From the NCBI GenBank assembly GCA_934645275.1, contig CAKUDW010000140.1, positions 1 through 5,853 on the forward strand: 5,853 bases of DNA, in the 5' to 3' direction. Position numbers and translations under genes: made by a program. The notes below the pieces were generated by a model that worked only from the letters and a program-made list of their open reading frames with translations, had not been told where the DNA came from and did not search any database. This document shows, piece after piece, positions 5,315-5,853 of this stretch. This DNA comes from an uncultured Clostridia bacterium. Lineage in GTDB: Bacteria > Bacillota_A > Clostridia > Christensenellales > Aristaeellaceae. How positions within the stretch are numbered: position 1 is the first letter of the stretch; each line of letters begins with the position of its first letter.

Positions 5315-5343
5315 AGTATAGCACATGTGCGCGTGCGGGTCAA
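5315..5343 (-). promoter_or_regulatory. Sigma-A promoter of the ZinT-like gene
   Basis: On the minus strand, TTGACC (5338-5343) and TATACT (5315-5320) are separated by exactly 17 bases, with TGC directly before the -10 (extended -10). A start near 5308 would give a leader of about 45 bases up to the ATG at 5262. The 7-mer AGTTAGA upstream (5363-5369) recurs inverted downstream (5290-5296), which is of unclear meaning. Confidence 0.85.
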
Positions 5344-5387
5344 TTTCATTTTGGTTAAATGTTTCTAACTCAGATGTGAAGGAAATG

Positions 5388-5416
5388 GTGGACGGGGAGC
5401 TTGCTTCCCCGTCCAC
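5388..5416 (-). terminator. Strong hairpin terminator after the M24 peptidase gene
   Basis: Perfect 11-bp inverted repeat: arms 5388-5398 and 5406-5416 (GTGGACGGGGA / TCCCCGTCCAC on the transcript) with a 7-base loop, starting 7 bases after the stop codon. The following transcript, CATTTCCTTC, is only mildly T-rich, so termination may be partial or Rho-assisted. Confidence 0.75.
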
Positions 5417-5422
5417 ACAATT

Positions 5423-5853
5423 TCAGATGATTTTCAGCGCATGATCCAGCGCGTTCAGGGTTTCGCAGCCGTCGCCGGTCACGCACACGAGATCCTCGAT
5501 GCGCACGCCGAAGCGCCCGGGCAGGTATATGCCCGGCTCCACCGAGAAGCACATGCCGGGCTGGGCGACGATTTGGCTGACAGACGAATTGTCCGGATGC
5601 TCGTGTACCTCCAGACCGATGCCGTGGCCGGTGCGATGAATGAAATACTTGCCGTAGCCCGCGTCCTCAATCACGCGGCGCGCGGCGCGGTCAAATTCGC
5701 ACATGGGCAGGCCCGGACGCACGGCGGCGCGGCCGGCCTCGTTGGCGCGGCGGCACACGTCGTACACCTTTTGCTGTTCATCGTCCGCATGGCCGAAGAA
5801 CAGCGTGCGCGTCATATCGCTGCAATAGCGCCTGTGCAGCAGGCCCACGTCCA
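5423..5853 (-). CDS. M24 family metallopeptidase (Xaa-Pro aminopeptidase/prolidase), C-terminal part, N-terminus beyond right edge
   Basis: This is the C-terminal 142 residues of a pita-bread-fold metallopeptidase that removes N-terminal residues before proline, or splits Xaa-Pro dipeptides, in the cytoplasm using two metal ions. All five expected metal ligands are visible: Asp in DVG (5849-5851) and Asp in YCSDMTRT (5816-5818), 11 residues apart as in the family; His in HRTGHGIGLEVHE (5624-5626); Glu in SVEPGIY (5537-5539); and Glu in VRIEDLV (5495-5497). The conserved VHEHP histidine is also present. A GTG codon at 5848 could be read as a start, but it falls between two catalytic Asp residues, so the gene must continue past the window. 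The creatinase/prolidase N-terminal domain is presumably outside. The stop TGA is followed within 7 bases by a strong hairpin. It is not possible to say whether this is pepP-like or pepQ-like from this part. Confidence 0.94.
   Translation of the reverse strand, partial: DVGLLHRRYCSDMTRTLFFGHADDEQQKVYDVCRRANEAGRAAVRPGLPMCEFDRAARRVIEDAGYGKYFIHRTGHGIGLEVHEHPDNSSVSQIVAQPGMCFSVEPGIYLPGRFGVRIEDLVCVTGDGCETLNALDHALKII

Noticed and set aside
5846..5848. GTG as the start of the M24 peptidase gene
   Set aside because: The codon just before it is the first metal-ligand Asp of the M24 fold, so the protein must begin beyond the window.

Overview
All six genes in this window lie on the minus strand, so transcription runs from right to left. 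The sequence is moderately GC-rich. Every gene whose start is visible has a purine-rich Shine-Dalgarno, and two promoters are near-consensus sigma-A type with extended -10 elements. The secreted proteins have short Lys-rich signal peptides. This points to a low-complexity-envelope Firmicute, probably a gut-type Clostridia such as the Christensenellales or relatives. The lineage is inferred from style only; no marker gene is present.

From right to left, in transcription order: (1) 5423-5853 is the C-terminal catalytic part of an M24 (Xaa-Pro aminopeptidase/prolidase) metallopeptidase, cut by the right edge and closed by a strong GC hairpin at 5388-5416. (2) 4588-5262 is a secreted 224-residue protein with weak resemblance to the ZinT/YodA calycin-like metal-binding fold. 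It has its own promoter (5315-5343) and a bulged GC stem plus T-tract terminator (4511-4561). (3) 4266-4587 is a 322-base gene-free stretch holding that terminator, a near-perfect promoter overlapped by an 11-bp-period direct repeat, several small palindromes and a structured leader. (4) 3042-4265 encodes a SARP/BTAD-type transcriptional regulator fused to what looks like a degenerate GGDEF domain. (5) 2244-2861 and 2066-1176 encode two secreted paralogues that share a C-terminal Ig-like domain behind Pro/Glu-rich linkers; the second also carries an SH3b domain. (6) 1-1080 is the N-terminal part of a large secreted or lipid-anchored protein with InlB-type B-repeats, cut by the left edge.

Taken together, the left two thirds look like a regulator followed by three cell-surface or secreted proteins built from adhesion-type modules (InlB B-repeat, SH3b, Ig-like). 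Separate leaders and likely separate promoters suggest individual units rather than one tight operon. A reasonable hypothesis is that the SARP-GGDEF-like protein controls itself and perhaps the neighbouring surface genes. The heptamer repeat over its own promoter supports self-control only; no copy of it was seen upstream of the surface genes.
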